Positions 1-6,761 are shown, counted from the stretch's first letter. The stretch: DNA of 9,745 nucleotides from Dehalococcoidia bacterium (GCA_003562555.1 PWUO01000128.1:1-9745), one strand, 5' to 3'. Notes: generated from the sequence alone by a model not told the origin. Numbers and translations are program-made.

Positions 1-78
1 AGGTATTCCCAGATAGTCGCACACTGCAGTTGCAAGAACAGGGTGGGAATTGCCAGCAAATACCTTGAGTTCGTCCAT
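1..78 (-). CDS. prs: Ribose-phosphate pyrophosphokinase (PRPP synthetase), N-terminal fragment
   Basis: Only the first 26 codons lie in the window; the gene continues past the left edge on the minus strand. The translation opens MDELKVFAGNSHPVLA and runs on to CDYLGIP. This matches the family's N-terminus, where a K-[LV]-F-[AS]-G-N-S strand is followed by a helix ending in YLG(I/V)P. The enzyme transfers pyrophosphate from ATP to ribose 5-phosphate, giving PRPP for purine, pyrimidine, histidine, tryptophan and NAD synthesis in the cytoplasm. The ATG at 78-76 has a GAGGTG Shine-Dalgarno 7 nt upstream and an extended -10 promoter about 37 nt upstream, so it can be transcribed separately from glyA, which ends 93 bp upstream on the same strand. 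The assignment rests on a short but characteristic stretch; catalytic motifs lie outside the window. Confidence 0.85.
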   Translation of the reverse strand, partial: MDELKVFAGNSHPVLATAVCDYLGIP

Positions 79-114
79 TCGAAGGCACCTCAGCAGCGAT
101 GGAGTCTCGTAACC

Positions 115-123
115 ATTATACCA
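115..123 (-). promoter_or_regulatory. Extended -10 promoter for prs
   Basis: Read on the minus strand, positions 123-115 give TGG followed by a perfect TATAAT, that is, an extended -10 element. No convincing -35 box lies 16-18 nt upstream (the 17-nt position reads TCAGGT), which fits a TGn-dependent promoter or one helped by an activator. Transcription would start near 108 and leave a leader of about 30 nt carrying the GAGGTG ribosome site of prs. Confidence 0.6.
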
Positions 124-132
124 CCAGTAGTC

Positions 133-146
133 CAGTCACCTGACTG
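133..146. repeat. Perfect 14-bp inverted repeat over the prs -35 region
   Basis: CAGTCA, a 2-bp centre CC, then TGACTG form a perfect 6-bp inverted repeat. It covers the place where the -35 box of the prs promoter should be, in the 93-bp gap between glyA and prs. It could be an operator or activator half-site pair. It is short enough to be chance, and no specific regulator is recognised. Confidence 0.3.
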
Positions 147-171
147 TTCGTATGTACGCAAAGACCAGAGG

Positions 172-1431
172 TCAATCCGCGCCGGGTATGGGATGCCGCT
201 CGCACATCTCAAGCACGGACCGGTGGACGCGGTCGCGAACCGACTCGCTGTTCGGCTCCCTCAGCACCGCACATATATCACGAGAGATCGCCCGTACCTC
301 GTCGGGGGAGAATCCGCGGGTGGTGATGGCAGGGGTACCGAGCCTCAGTCCCCCTGCGATCATCGCTGAGCGCGTGTCATACGGAATCTTGTTGCGATTG
401 GCAACGATGCCTGCACGTTCCAACGCATCCTGGGCCTCTTTGCCGGTCATATTCAGATTGGCCAGATCCACAAGGACCAGGTGATTGTCGGTGCCCCCAC
501 TCACAACGCGCAGTCCAGCCTCAATCAGCTCTTCCGCGATGATCTGCGCGTTCGATACGACAGTCTGTGCATAGTCCTTGAACGATGGCAGCAGCGCCTC
601 CTGGAAACACACCGCTTTGGCCGCAATAGTGTGCATCAGCGGTCCCCCCTGGCTTCCGGGGAAGACGGCCGAGTCGATCTTTGTACCGAAGGTCGACTTG
701 CACAGTATGAAGCCACCACGCGGGCCGCGAAGGGTCTTTTGAGTAGTCCCGGTGATGATGTCCGCATGCGGTACGGGCGAAGGATGCGCGCCTCCAGCGA
801 TGAGGCCGGCAATATGCGCAGAGTCGACCAGTAGCAGAGCGCCCGCCTCGCGGGCAATCTCTCCGAAGATGGAGAAGTTGATTACGCGGGGGTAGGAGCT
901 CGCGCCGGCGATGATGAGCGAAGGACGCTGATGCAGGGCGAGCGACCGTACGTGGTCGTAGTCAATCAGGCTGGTCTTCCTGTCAACACCGTACGTGGCC
1001 GACCGGAAGAACTTCCCCGAGAAGCTGACCTCAGCACCATGAGTCAGATGGCCGCCGTGACTGAGGTCCATCCCAAGGATGGTAGAGCCACTCGATATCA
1101 AGGCGAGATACGCCGCGAAGTTGGCCTGACTCCCCGAATGAGGCTGCACATTTGCGTGCTCCACACCAAAGACGGCCTTGGCGCGGTTGATCGCGACCGT
1201 CTCGATCTCGTCCACAATACCGCAGCCGCTATAGTAGCGCCGACCGGGATAGCCTTCCGCGTACTTGTCAGTGAGCAAACTCCCAAGGGCCTCGCGCACG
1301 GCACGACTGACGTGATTCTCCGACGCGATCAGGTCTATCGTAGTAGACTGACGCTGGTGCTCCCGCTGGATGAGATTGAAGAGTTCAGGGTCAAATGAGC
1401 GAAGCGCGTCGCTGGAGAGAGGAGATTCCAT
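172..1431 (-). CDS. glyA: Serine hydroxymethyltransferase
   Basis: PLP enzyme that interconverts serine plus tetrahydrofolate with glycine plus 5,10-methylene-THF in the cytoplasm. From the ATG at 1431 it is 419 residues, close to the usual 417-420. Family motifs seen in order are DLIASEN, KYAEGYPGRRYYSGC, NVQPHSGSQAN, DLSHGGHLTHG, LLVDSAHIAGLIAGG, the Schiff-base lysine in TGTTQKTLRGPRGG (Lys232), FPGSQGGPLMH, VSGGTDNHL and RLGTPAITTRG. The residue before the lysine is Gln, where the E. coli enzyme has His228. The frame stays open to an upstream ATG at 1473 (433 residues) with a GGGAG site 12 nt before it. The 1431 start is preferred because it restores family length and because a strong promoter lies inside the extension. 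The 1473 start cannot be excluded. The gene is divergent from hrcA; prs lies downstream on the same strand with its own promoter. Confidence 0.95.
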   Translation of the reverse strand: MESPLSSDALRSFDPELFNLIQREHQRQSTTIDLIASENHVSRAVREALGSLLTDKYAEGYPGRRYYSGCGIVDEIETVAINRAKAVFGVEHANVQPHSGSQANFAAYLALISSGSTILGMDLSHGGHLTHGAEVSFSGKFFRSATYGVDRKTSLIDYDHVRSLALHQRPSLIIAGASSYPRVINFSIFGEIAREAGALLLVDSAHIAGLIAGGAHPSPVPHADIITGTTQKTLRGPRGGFILCKSTFGTKIDSAVFPGSQGGPLMHTIAAKAVCFQEALLPSFKDYAQTVVSNAQIIAEELIEAGLRVVSGGTDNHLVLVDLANLNMTGKEAQDALERAGIVANRNKIPYDTRSAMIAGGLRLGTPAITTRGFSPDEVRAISRDICAVLREPNSESVRDRVHRSVLEMCERHPIPGAD

Positions 1432-1440
1432 GGAGACGGT

Positions 1441-1469
1441 ACTATACAACGACGCCCGAATCCGGTCAA
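1441..1469 (-). promoter_or_regulatory. Sigma70-type promoter for glyA, inside the longer reading frame
   Basis: On the minus strand, TTGACC (1469-1464, 5 of 6 matches to consensus) is separated by exactly 17 nt from TATAGT (1446-1441, 5 of 6). The favoured glyA ATG at 1431 comes 9 nt after the -10 box. Transcription starting 6-9 nt past the box would give a leader of 0-3 nt, that is, a leaderless mRNA. No ribosome site lies between. The alternative is chance similarity within the coding sequence of a longer glyA. Confidence 0.55.
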
Positions 1470-1491
1470 CCATTCTACGTGCACGCTCCCT

Positions 1492-1520
1492 TTGACACTC
1501 CTTTGCGGCCGTGCTAGATT
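1492..1520 (+). promoter_or_regulatory. Sigma70-type promoter of the hrcA-grpE-dnaK operon
   Basis: A perfect TTGACA -35 box (1492-1497), a 17-nt spacer and TAGATT (1515-1520, 4 of 6) preceded by TGC, an extended -10. The expected start at about 1526-1528 falls immediately before the CIRCE operator, the usual layout for HrcA-repressed heat-shock operons. The hrcA leader would be about 28 nt. Confidence 0.75.
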
Positions 1521-1528
1521 ACCGGGAA

Positions 1529-1555
1529 TTAGCAGCCGGTGAGGTAGAGTGCTAA
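1529..1555 (+). promoter_or_regulatory. CIRCE operator (HrcA binding site)
   Basis: The CIRCE consensus is TTAGCACTC, 9 nt, GAGTGCTAA. Here the left arm is TTAGCAGCC (1529-1537, 7 of 9), the spacer is exactly 9 nt (1538-1546), and the right arm GAGTGCTAA (1547-1555) is perfect. The right arm includes the A of the hrcA start codon, and the spacer carries the ribosome site GGTGAGG (1538-1544). The operator thus covers both transcription start and translation start. It implies autorepression of hrcA and heat-inducible control of the whole operon. It is about 60 bp upstream of the divergent glyA promoter, so control of glyA is unlikely. Confidence 0.9.
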
Positions 1556-2574
1556 TGACGCTTTCTGCAAGAAGAGAGATCATACTACGGGCGATCGTCA
1601 GCGAATACGTTGCAACCGGCGTTCCGGTGGCGTCCAAGGTGATCGCCCTCACTGATCTGCGCGTGAGTCCCGCAACCATCAGGAATGAAGTGACTGCTCT
1701 CGAGGAAGAGGGATATGTGACCAGGCCACATACGTCCGCGGGAGCGGTCCCGACCGACCGGGCGTATCGTTTCTATGTCGAATCCATCGGCCGCGATGCA
1801 CAGTTGCCGCTTGCCGACCAACTGCTGATTGCGGGCGTCTGCCATGACGCCGGCGAGGAGCTCGACAAGCGACTGCGTCTGATTGCCACATTGCTGGCAC
1901 ACTTCGTGCACAATGCGGCGCTCGTGACACAGCCGAAGTCGACCCGGGCTACTCTGAGACACCTTCATATAGTGTCGCTGCAAGACACGCTTGCCCTCCT
2001 CATCCTGGTGATGTGCGAACCCGCTATTGTTCGCCAGCGTACCATGACCCTGCCTGCCCCCTACACTCAGGACCAGCTCACAGAGTTGTCCAACCGGCTG
2101 AGCGCCCGCCTGGCGGAAATGTCATGCGAGCAGGTCGTGGCTGAGGCAGAGGCCGCGGGACAGGATCGCGATATTCTACGGCAGATTGCCGACATCATGC
2201 GGGCCGAGGACCGCCCGGAGTTGGGAAGAGCTTACCTCGAGGGTCTTCATCTGGTACTTAGCCAGCCGGAATTCGCCAAGAGCCAGAGGACCCTGACCCT
2301 GCTGCGCCTCATCGAGCGCGAGGACTGGCTTGAGACCGCGCTCGGTCCTGAGTCGATTGAAGAGGGAATTCGGGTTATCATCGGGCAGGAGAACAGAGAC
2401 GAAGCGCTGCAGGATCTCAGCCTTGTAATCGCAAACTATGGTCTGCTGGGACGCTCCAGAGGCGTCATCGGAGTGGTTGGACCGAAGCGCATGGACTACA
2501 CGAAGGCGATCTCGTCGGTCAACTACCTGTCCACGCTACTTAGCGAATCGCTCGGCGATTCTGCACAGCAGTAA
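1555..2574 (+). CDS. hrcA: Heat-inducible transcription repressor HrcA
   Basis: Represses class I heat-shock genes by binding CIRCE; its folding is normally helped by the GroE chaperonin, so it loses activity when chaperones are titrated. The protein is 339 residues, the usual family length of about 340. The N-terminal winged helix (about residues 1-75) has the hallmark stretch VSPATIRNEVTALEEEGYV followed by RPHTSAGAVPTDRAYRFYV. A GAF-like middle and C-terminal dimerisation region follows, with VIIGQEN and SLVIANYG near the end; such segments are typical of HrcA. ATG 1555 is preferred over an in-frame GTG at 1549 because GGTGAGG lies 10 nt upstream. As first gene of hrcA-grpE-dnaK-pckA it is autoregulated by the operator that overlaps its start. 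Its stop TAA overlaps the ribosome site of grpE. Confidence 0.95.
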   Translation: MTLSARREIILRAIVSEYVATGVPVASKVIALTDLRVSPATIRNEVTALEEEGYVTRPHTSAGAVPTDRAYRFYVESIGRDAQLPLADQLLIAGVCHDAGEELDKRLRLIATLLAHFVHNAALVTQPKSTRATLRHLHIVSLQDTLALLILVMCEPAIVRQRTMTLPAPYTQDQLTELSNRLSARLAEMSCEQVVAEAEAAGQDRDILRQIADIMRAEDRPELGRAYLEGLHLVLSQPEFAKSQRTLTLLRLIEREDWLETALGPESIEEGIRVIIGQENRDEALQDLSLVIANYGLLGRSRGVIGVVGPKRMDYTKAISSVNYLSTLLSESLGDSAQQ

Positions 2575-2585
2575 AGGAGCTAGCC

Positions 2586-3134
2586 GTGAACGACAACGAA
2601 CCACAGCACGAAGACTACGTCGACGACGACTCCTGCAATGTAACCGAAGATGTATCGGCACTAAAGGACCAGCTTGAGACAGCGGAAGAACGCGCGCGGA
2701 CGTACCTGGCGAACTGGCAGCGAACTCAGGCTGATTTCGAGAACTACAAGAGAAGGGCCCAGGTCGAGCGTCGCGAGGCCACTGACCTCTCACAAAGCAC
2801 GCTGGTTGCGAAGGTCATAAGCGCCCTCGACGACCTTGACCGCGCGTTCTCAAGACCGACTTCGGAGATGCGAAAGGCGGCATGGGCAGACGGAGCACGG
2901 ATGAGCTACGCCAAACTCAAGAGCGCGCTGGAAAGCGAGGGGCTTCAGCCGATTGAGGCGGTTGGTCAACCGTTCGACCCGCGCTTCCACCAGGCGATCA
3001 TGCGACAACCGGGCAAGGACGGAATCGTCATTGAGGAAGTCCAGAAGGGATACATGATGTATGATCGAGTGCTTCGTCCAAGCATGGTCGTCGTGGGTAC
3101 CGAAGAGTTGTACGAAAACAATAACGAACAGTAA
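2586..3134 (+). CDS. grpE: Nucleotide exchange factor GrpE
   Basis: Cochaperone that releases ADP from DnaK and so resets its substrate cycle. The protein has 182 residues. An acidic, probably disordered start (residues 1-20) is followed by a long helical coiled coil (about 22-75, with ENYKRR in the middle), the helix-bundle segment around ALDDLDRAF, and the C-terminal beta wing. The wing carries the family signature PFDPRFHQAIM and GYMMYDRVLRPSMVVVG. The start is GTG with AAGGAG 6 nt upstream. The gene follows hrcA after 11 nt and precedes dnaK by 18 nt, so it is transcribed from the CIRCE-controlled promoter together with its partner. Confidence 0.95.
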   Translation: MNDNEPQHEDYVDDDSCNVTEDVSALKDQLETAEERARTYLANWQRTQADFENYKRRAQVERREATDLSQSTLVAKVISALDDLDRAFSRPTSEMRKAAWADGARMSYAKLKSALESEGLQPIEAVGQPFDPRFHQAIMRQPGKDGIVIEEVQKGYMMYDRVLRPSMVVVGTEELYENNNEQ

Positions 3135-3152
3135 GGATTAAGGAGGACAGAA

Positions 3153-5039
3153 ATGGGGAAAGCAATCGGAATTGACCTGGGTACAACCCTCAGTGTCGTT
3201 GCCGTGATGGAGGGCGGTGAGCCCAAGATCATACCGAGTGCTGAGGGAGGCAATCTCGTTCCGTCGGTCGTGGCGGTCAGCAAGAACGGAGAACGGTTGG
3301 TAGGCGAGATAGCCAAACGCCAATCAATCGTCAATCCGGAGAACACCATTTTCAGCATTAAGCGACTGATCGGTCGCAAATATCAGGATGCCTCGGTCCA
3401 GTATGACACTGAACGCCTGCCCTACAAGATCGTTGAGGCTCCCAACGGCGACTGCAAAGTCGTCATGGGTGGAAAGGACTACAGCCCTCAGGAGATCTCG
3501 GCGATGATTCTCCAGAAGCTCAAGGCAGATGCTGAGGCTTACCTCGGAGAGAAGGTGACCGATGCCGTCATCACCGTACCTGCCTACTTCAACGACAGTC
3601 AGCGCCAGGCGACGAAAGACGCCGGGGCAATCGCCGGCCTCAACGTGTTACGCATCATCAACGAGCCTACTGCATCGTCACTTGCGTATGGAATGGACAA
3701 GACAGGCGATCGCACAATCGCGGTATACGACCTTGGCGGCGGCACGTTCGACATCTCCATACTTGACATCGGAGAGGGTACCTTCCAGGTGAAGGCGACC
3801 AACGGTGATACGCATCTCGGCGGAGATGATATCGACCTGCGCGTCATGGACTGGATCTGCGACGAGTTCCGTAAGGAATCGGGCATCGACCTGAAACAGG
3901 ACCGTATGGCTCTTCAACGCATCAAGGATGCAGGTGAAAAGGCCAAGAAGGAACTCTCAACGGTCTCGCAGACTGAGATCAACCTGCCATTCATCACTGC
4001 GGATGCCAGTGGGCCGAAACACCTCGCGATGACGCTATCACGCGCTAAGCTTGAGCAACTGGTAGCGGATCTCATCCAGAGATCACTGGAGCCAGTTAAG
4101 CTCGCACTCAAAGATGCGGGCATAACGGCTTCGCAGGTGGATGATGTCGTACTCGTTGGCGGACAGACGAGGATGCCCAAGGTACAGGAAGTTCTGCGTG
4201 AGTTCTTCGGCAAGGATCCCGTCAAGGGAGTCAACCCTGATGAGGCGGTAGGGCTGGGAGCCGCAATTCAGGCCGGCGTTCTCAAGGGGGAAGTCGGTGA
4301 GGTCCTCCTGCTCGACGTGACTCCACTGACACTCGGTATCGAGACTCTCGGTGGCGTGGCCACACCTCTGATCCCGAAGAACACCACCATTCCCACGGAG
4401 AAGAGCCAGATCTTCAGCACCGCCACTGACAACCAGCCAAGCGTGGAAATCCACGTTATTCAGGGGGAACGACCCATGGCTGCGGACAACAGGACGCTGG
4501 GTCGCTTCATCCTTGACGGCATCCTGCCCGCACCGCGCGGTGTACCACAGGTCGAAGTGACCTTCGAGATCGATGCTAACGGCATACTGAATGTCAGTGC
4601 ACGCGATAAGGGCACCGGCAAGGAGCAGAAGATCACCATCACCGCTTCGAGCGGCCTGAGTAATGAGGAAGTCGAGAAGATGCGACAGGAGGCGGAACGA
4701 CACGCCGACGAGGACCTCCGGCGCAAGGAAGAAGTAGAGACCCGCAACGCCGCGGACAGCCTCGCCTATACCGCAGAGAAGACCATCCGAGATCATGGCG
4801 ACAAGCTTCCCGCAGACGTGAAGCAGGAGATCGAAAGCAACACGGCGGCCTTGCGCAGTTCACTGCAGGGACAGGATGTCTCGGCGATCAAGAGCGCCAT
4901 GCAAACTCTTTCTGATAGTATTCAGAAGGCCGGTGCTGCGGTGTACGGACAGGGCGAACAGTCTGCTCCCGGCGGTTCAGCGGGCTTCGAGGACGGCCCC
5001 GACGAGGGCACGGTAGACGGTGAATTCAGGGAGGTTTGA
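3153..5039 (+). CDS. dnaK: Chaperone protein DnaK (Hsp70)
   Basis: ATP-driven Hsp70 chaperone of the cytosol, 628 residues. The nucleotide-binding domain (1 to about 380) shows GIDLGTT at residues 6-12, the catalytic-type lysine K70 in FSIKR, VITVPAYFNDSQRQATKDAG, INEPTASSLAYG, DLGGGTFDIS with T198, and VVLVGGQTRMPKVQ. The interdomain linker EVLLLDVTPLTLGIET leads to the substrate domain with GERPMAADNRTLGRF, FEIDANGILNVSA and a charged helical lid. The C-terminus, EGTVDGEFREV, resembles the usual EEVD-like acidic tail. A strong AAGGAGG site lies 5 nt before the ATG. Position 13 is Leu, where the common motif has Asn (GTTNS). It is third in the HrcA-regulated operon. dnaJ does not follow; a PEPCK-like gene starts one nucleotide after the stop. 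Confidence 0.98.
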   Translation: MGKAIGIDLGTTLSVVAVMEGGEPKIIPSAEGGNLVPSVVAVSKNGERLVGEIAKRQSIVNPENTIFSIKRLIGRKYQDASVQYDTERLPYKIVEAPNGDCKVVMGGKDYSPQEISAMILQKLKADAEAYLGEKVTDAVITVPAYFNDSQRQATKDAGAIAGLNVLRIINEPTASSLAYGMDKTGDRTIAVYDLGGGTFDISILDIGEGTFQVKATNGDTHLGGDDIDLRVMDWICDEFRKESGIDLKQDRMALQRIKDAGEKAKKELSTVSQTEINLPFITADASGPKHLAMTLSRAKLEQLVADLIQRSLEPVKLALKDAGITASQVDDVVLVGGQTRMPKVQEVLREFFGKDPVKGVNPDEAVGLGAAIQAGVLKGEVGEVLLLDVTPLTLGIETLGGVATPLIPKNTTIPTEKSQIFSTATDNQPSVEIHVIQGERPMAADNRTLGRFILDGILPAPRGVPQVEVTFEIDANGILNVSARDKGTGKEQKITITASSGLSNEEVEKMRQEAERHADEDLRRKEEVETRNAADSLAYTAEKTIRDHGDKLPADVKQEIESNTAALRSSLQGQDVSAIKSAMQTLSDSIQKAGAAVYGQGEQSAPGGSAGFEDGPDEGTVDGEFREV

Positions 5040-5040
5040 C

Positions 5041-6669
5041 GTGACATGTGATCTGCGCGAGTTCGAGAAGACCGCCATTCGCATCCGCGAGAAGGCGAAG
5101 GCTGAAGGTCGGCTCGTCGATAACCCCGACGATTCCGAGCTTGAATCCATTCTGGCATGTGAACCGGGTATACGGCAGACGGCCTACGGCAATTACGTGG
5201 CGGAGAGCGAACCGACATCACGGTCAGCAATCTTCACCAAGAACAGTGTCGACGACGAGTTCGGTGAAGATGAAAAGCGACTGCTCGCGCAGTGCGAAGA
5301 GGCCCTTGCACACCACCGGCTTATCTCGGTGGACAGGATCGTGGGCAACCGGGAGACCGGCAAGACGGTGAGGCTGCTCATTCCTGAACGATTCGCGCAT
5401 GTCGCGTACGGTGGAAGGAATCTCTTCTATCCTTGCACGAAACCTGTGAATGACCCGACCTATCACATAGTCTTCTTCTTCGACGACGGGTTCGACAGGA
5501 ACAGGGACCTTCCGCTCGCGGAGAAGGACATCACCATCCGCCTCGCGATGCTTGATGACGGCAAGTTCGTCAAGTTCATTCGTAACGGAAACTACATCGG
5601 CGAATACAAGAAGGGCGTGTTCGCCGCAGAGGACTGGACGCAGAAGACCTACGGCAAGGGCATATTCCTTCATGCAGGGTGCCGAGAGGATTACCTGCAA
5701 TCATCCCGCGGACAGTATCGTACGGTGCGCACTCTCATGATTGCGCTAAGCGCGAACGGAAAGACGTCCACCACGTGCAAGATTCTCGCCCGAAAGGGCA
5801 GTGAAAAGTCGTGGCTGGTTCAGGACGACGGCGGCACGCTCATGCCTGATGGGTCCTTCCGAGGATTCGAGGGCGGTGGCATCTTCGTAAAGACCGAAGG
5901 CGTCAATCCGGGCAGCCAGGCCGAGATCTTCTATGGACTACACAAGCAATCGACGTTGTGTGAGAACGTATTCGTCACGGATGAAGGCGATTTCGACTTC
6001 TACAACTTCTCAAGGACCTCGAACGGACGCGCAGTTGTCAGGCGCTCGGATTTCATGCACGCCAGCAGCTACATCGACGTACCCAAAGTCGACAACCTTA
6101 TCCTGATCACCAGGGGGCCTCTGGTGCCCGCGATATCGCGACTCAACCGCGAACAGGCTGCTGCACTCATGGTGCTCGGGCAAGCGATGGAGTCATCAGC
6201 CGGGAATCCTGCGCTCGCCGGGACCATTCGTGGGGAGTTCTTCTACGACCCATTCGTGGCGGGCGACCGCGCTACGCACGCGAATCGCTTCTATGAGATT
6301 CTGCAGCAGTTGCCACACATGAACTACTACCTTCTCAACACTGGTAGCATCGGCGTACCGGCGGTGAGCACCGGAGATCTTGAGGAATCACTGGAGAGCA
6401 GGTTCCGCGACATCAAGCTCGAGGATACGATGGCGATTCTCGATTCGCTGCTTCGTGGCGGCCTCGAAGATTGGGTGGATTCGCCCACTGGATTCCAGGT
6501 CCCCGCATCCGTACGCGCCGTAGACGACATCTACTTTCATCCCGAGAAGCTGTTCACCACGGCCGAATTCGAAGAGAATCAACATGGTCTTATCCAGGTG
6601 CGCCGGGAGGCTATCGATAAGCTGGGTGGCTCACTGCATCCCGCAGTTCGTCACGCATTTGATGGGTGA
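5041..6669 (+). CDS. pckA: ATP-type phosphoenolpyruvate carboxykinase, divergent
   Basis: Recognised by residue-level similarity to E. coli PckA (540 residues); this protein has 542. The family reaction is oxaloacetate plus ATP to PEP plus CO2, a gluconeogenic or anaplerotic step. Counterparts of active-site residues are R61 (E. coli R65), Y185 and K190-K191 in YIGEYKKG (Y207, K212-K213), H211 (H232), K241-T242 (K254-T255), D262-D263 (D268-D269) and R330 (R333). The later stretches SRL, YLLNTG, DTMAILDSLL and a C-terminal helix also match. The P-loop reads ALSANGKTS instead of GLSGTGKTT, and M464 replaces R449, a residue near the adenine. GTG 5041 is chosen because GGGAGG lies 6 nt upstream; an in-frame GTG at 5020 inside dnaK is less likely. 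Only one base separates it from the dnaK stop, so it is probably translationally coupled and heat-shock controlled. The fold assignment is firm; the exact substrate and nucleotide are less certain. Confidence 0.85.
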   Translation: MTCDLREFEKTAIRIREKAKAEGRLVDNPDDSELESILACEPGIRQTAYGNYVAESEPTSRSAIFTKNSVDDEFGEDEKRLLAQCEEALAHHRLISVDRIVGNRETGKTVRLLIPERFAHVAYGGRNLFYPCTKPVNDPTYHIVFFFDDGFDRNRDLPLAEKDITIRLAMLDDGKFVKFIRNGNYIGEYKKGVFAAEDWTQKTYGKGIFLHAGCREDYLQSSRGQYRTVRTLMIALSANGKTSTTCKILARKGSEKSWLVQDDGGTLMPDGSFRGFEGGGIFVKTEGVNPGSQAEIFYGLHKQSTLCENVFVTDEGDFDFYNFSRTSNGRAVVRRSDFMHASSYIDVPKVDNLILITRGPLVPAISRLNREQAAALMVLGQAMESSAGNPALAGTIRGEFFYDPFVAGDRATHANRFYEILQQLPHMNYYLLNTGSIGVPAVSTGDLEESLESRFRDIKLEDTMAILDSLLRGGLEDWVDSPTGFQVPASVRAVDDIYFHPEKLFTTAEFEENQHGLIQVRREAIDKLGGSLHPAVRHAFDG

Positions 6670-6708
6670 CCCGGCATTGATGTAGACCACGCAAGTCAGG
6701 CGCTTCAC

Positions 6709-6760
6709 AGCCGATGCGAGGTATCCAGGACGACATGAGCACCGGATGCCTCACTCGGCT
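6709..6760 (+). other. Imperfect hairpin between the chaperone operon and the zinc-finger gene promoter
   Basis: AGCCGA (6709-6714) pairs with TCGGCT (6755-6760). After a small 3/2 internal loop, GAGGTATCC (6718-6726) pairs with GGATGCCTC (6744-6752) through eight Watson-Crick pairs and one G-U pair, leaving a 17-nt loop. The stem ends two bases before the next -35 box. No T-run follows, so it is not a standard intrinsic terminator. It may mark the 3' end of the operon mRNA or help Rho-dependent termination. No gene is seen in the 160-bp gap 6670-6829. Confidence 0.45.
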
Positions 6761-6761
6761 C

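Noticed and set aside
60..130. A tRNA on the minus strand, suggested by TATAATGGTTA and TTCGAA
   Set aside because: No acceptor, anticodon or T stems can be formed. TATAAT is the prs promoter -10 box, and TTCGAA lies just before the prs start codon.
481..1398. Plus-strand open frames opposite glyA (481-834, 931-1398)
   Set aside because: They mirror a clearly conserved glyA on the other strand, and their translations resemble no protein family.
1478..1485. The 8-bp palindrome CGTGCACG midway between the glyA and hrcA promoters
   Set aside because: Too short to separate from chance; no flanking symmetry.
4083..4796. A 237-codon minus-strand frame opposite dnaK
   Set aside because: It is antisense to highly conserved DnaK sequence; its translation shows no domain, and it has no ribosome site or promoter that I can see.
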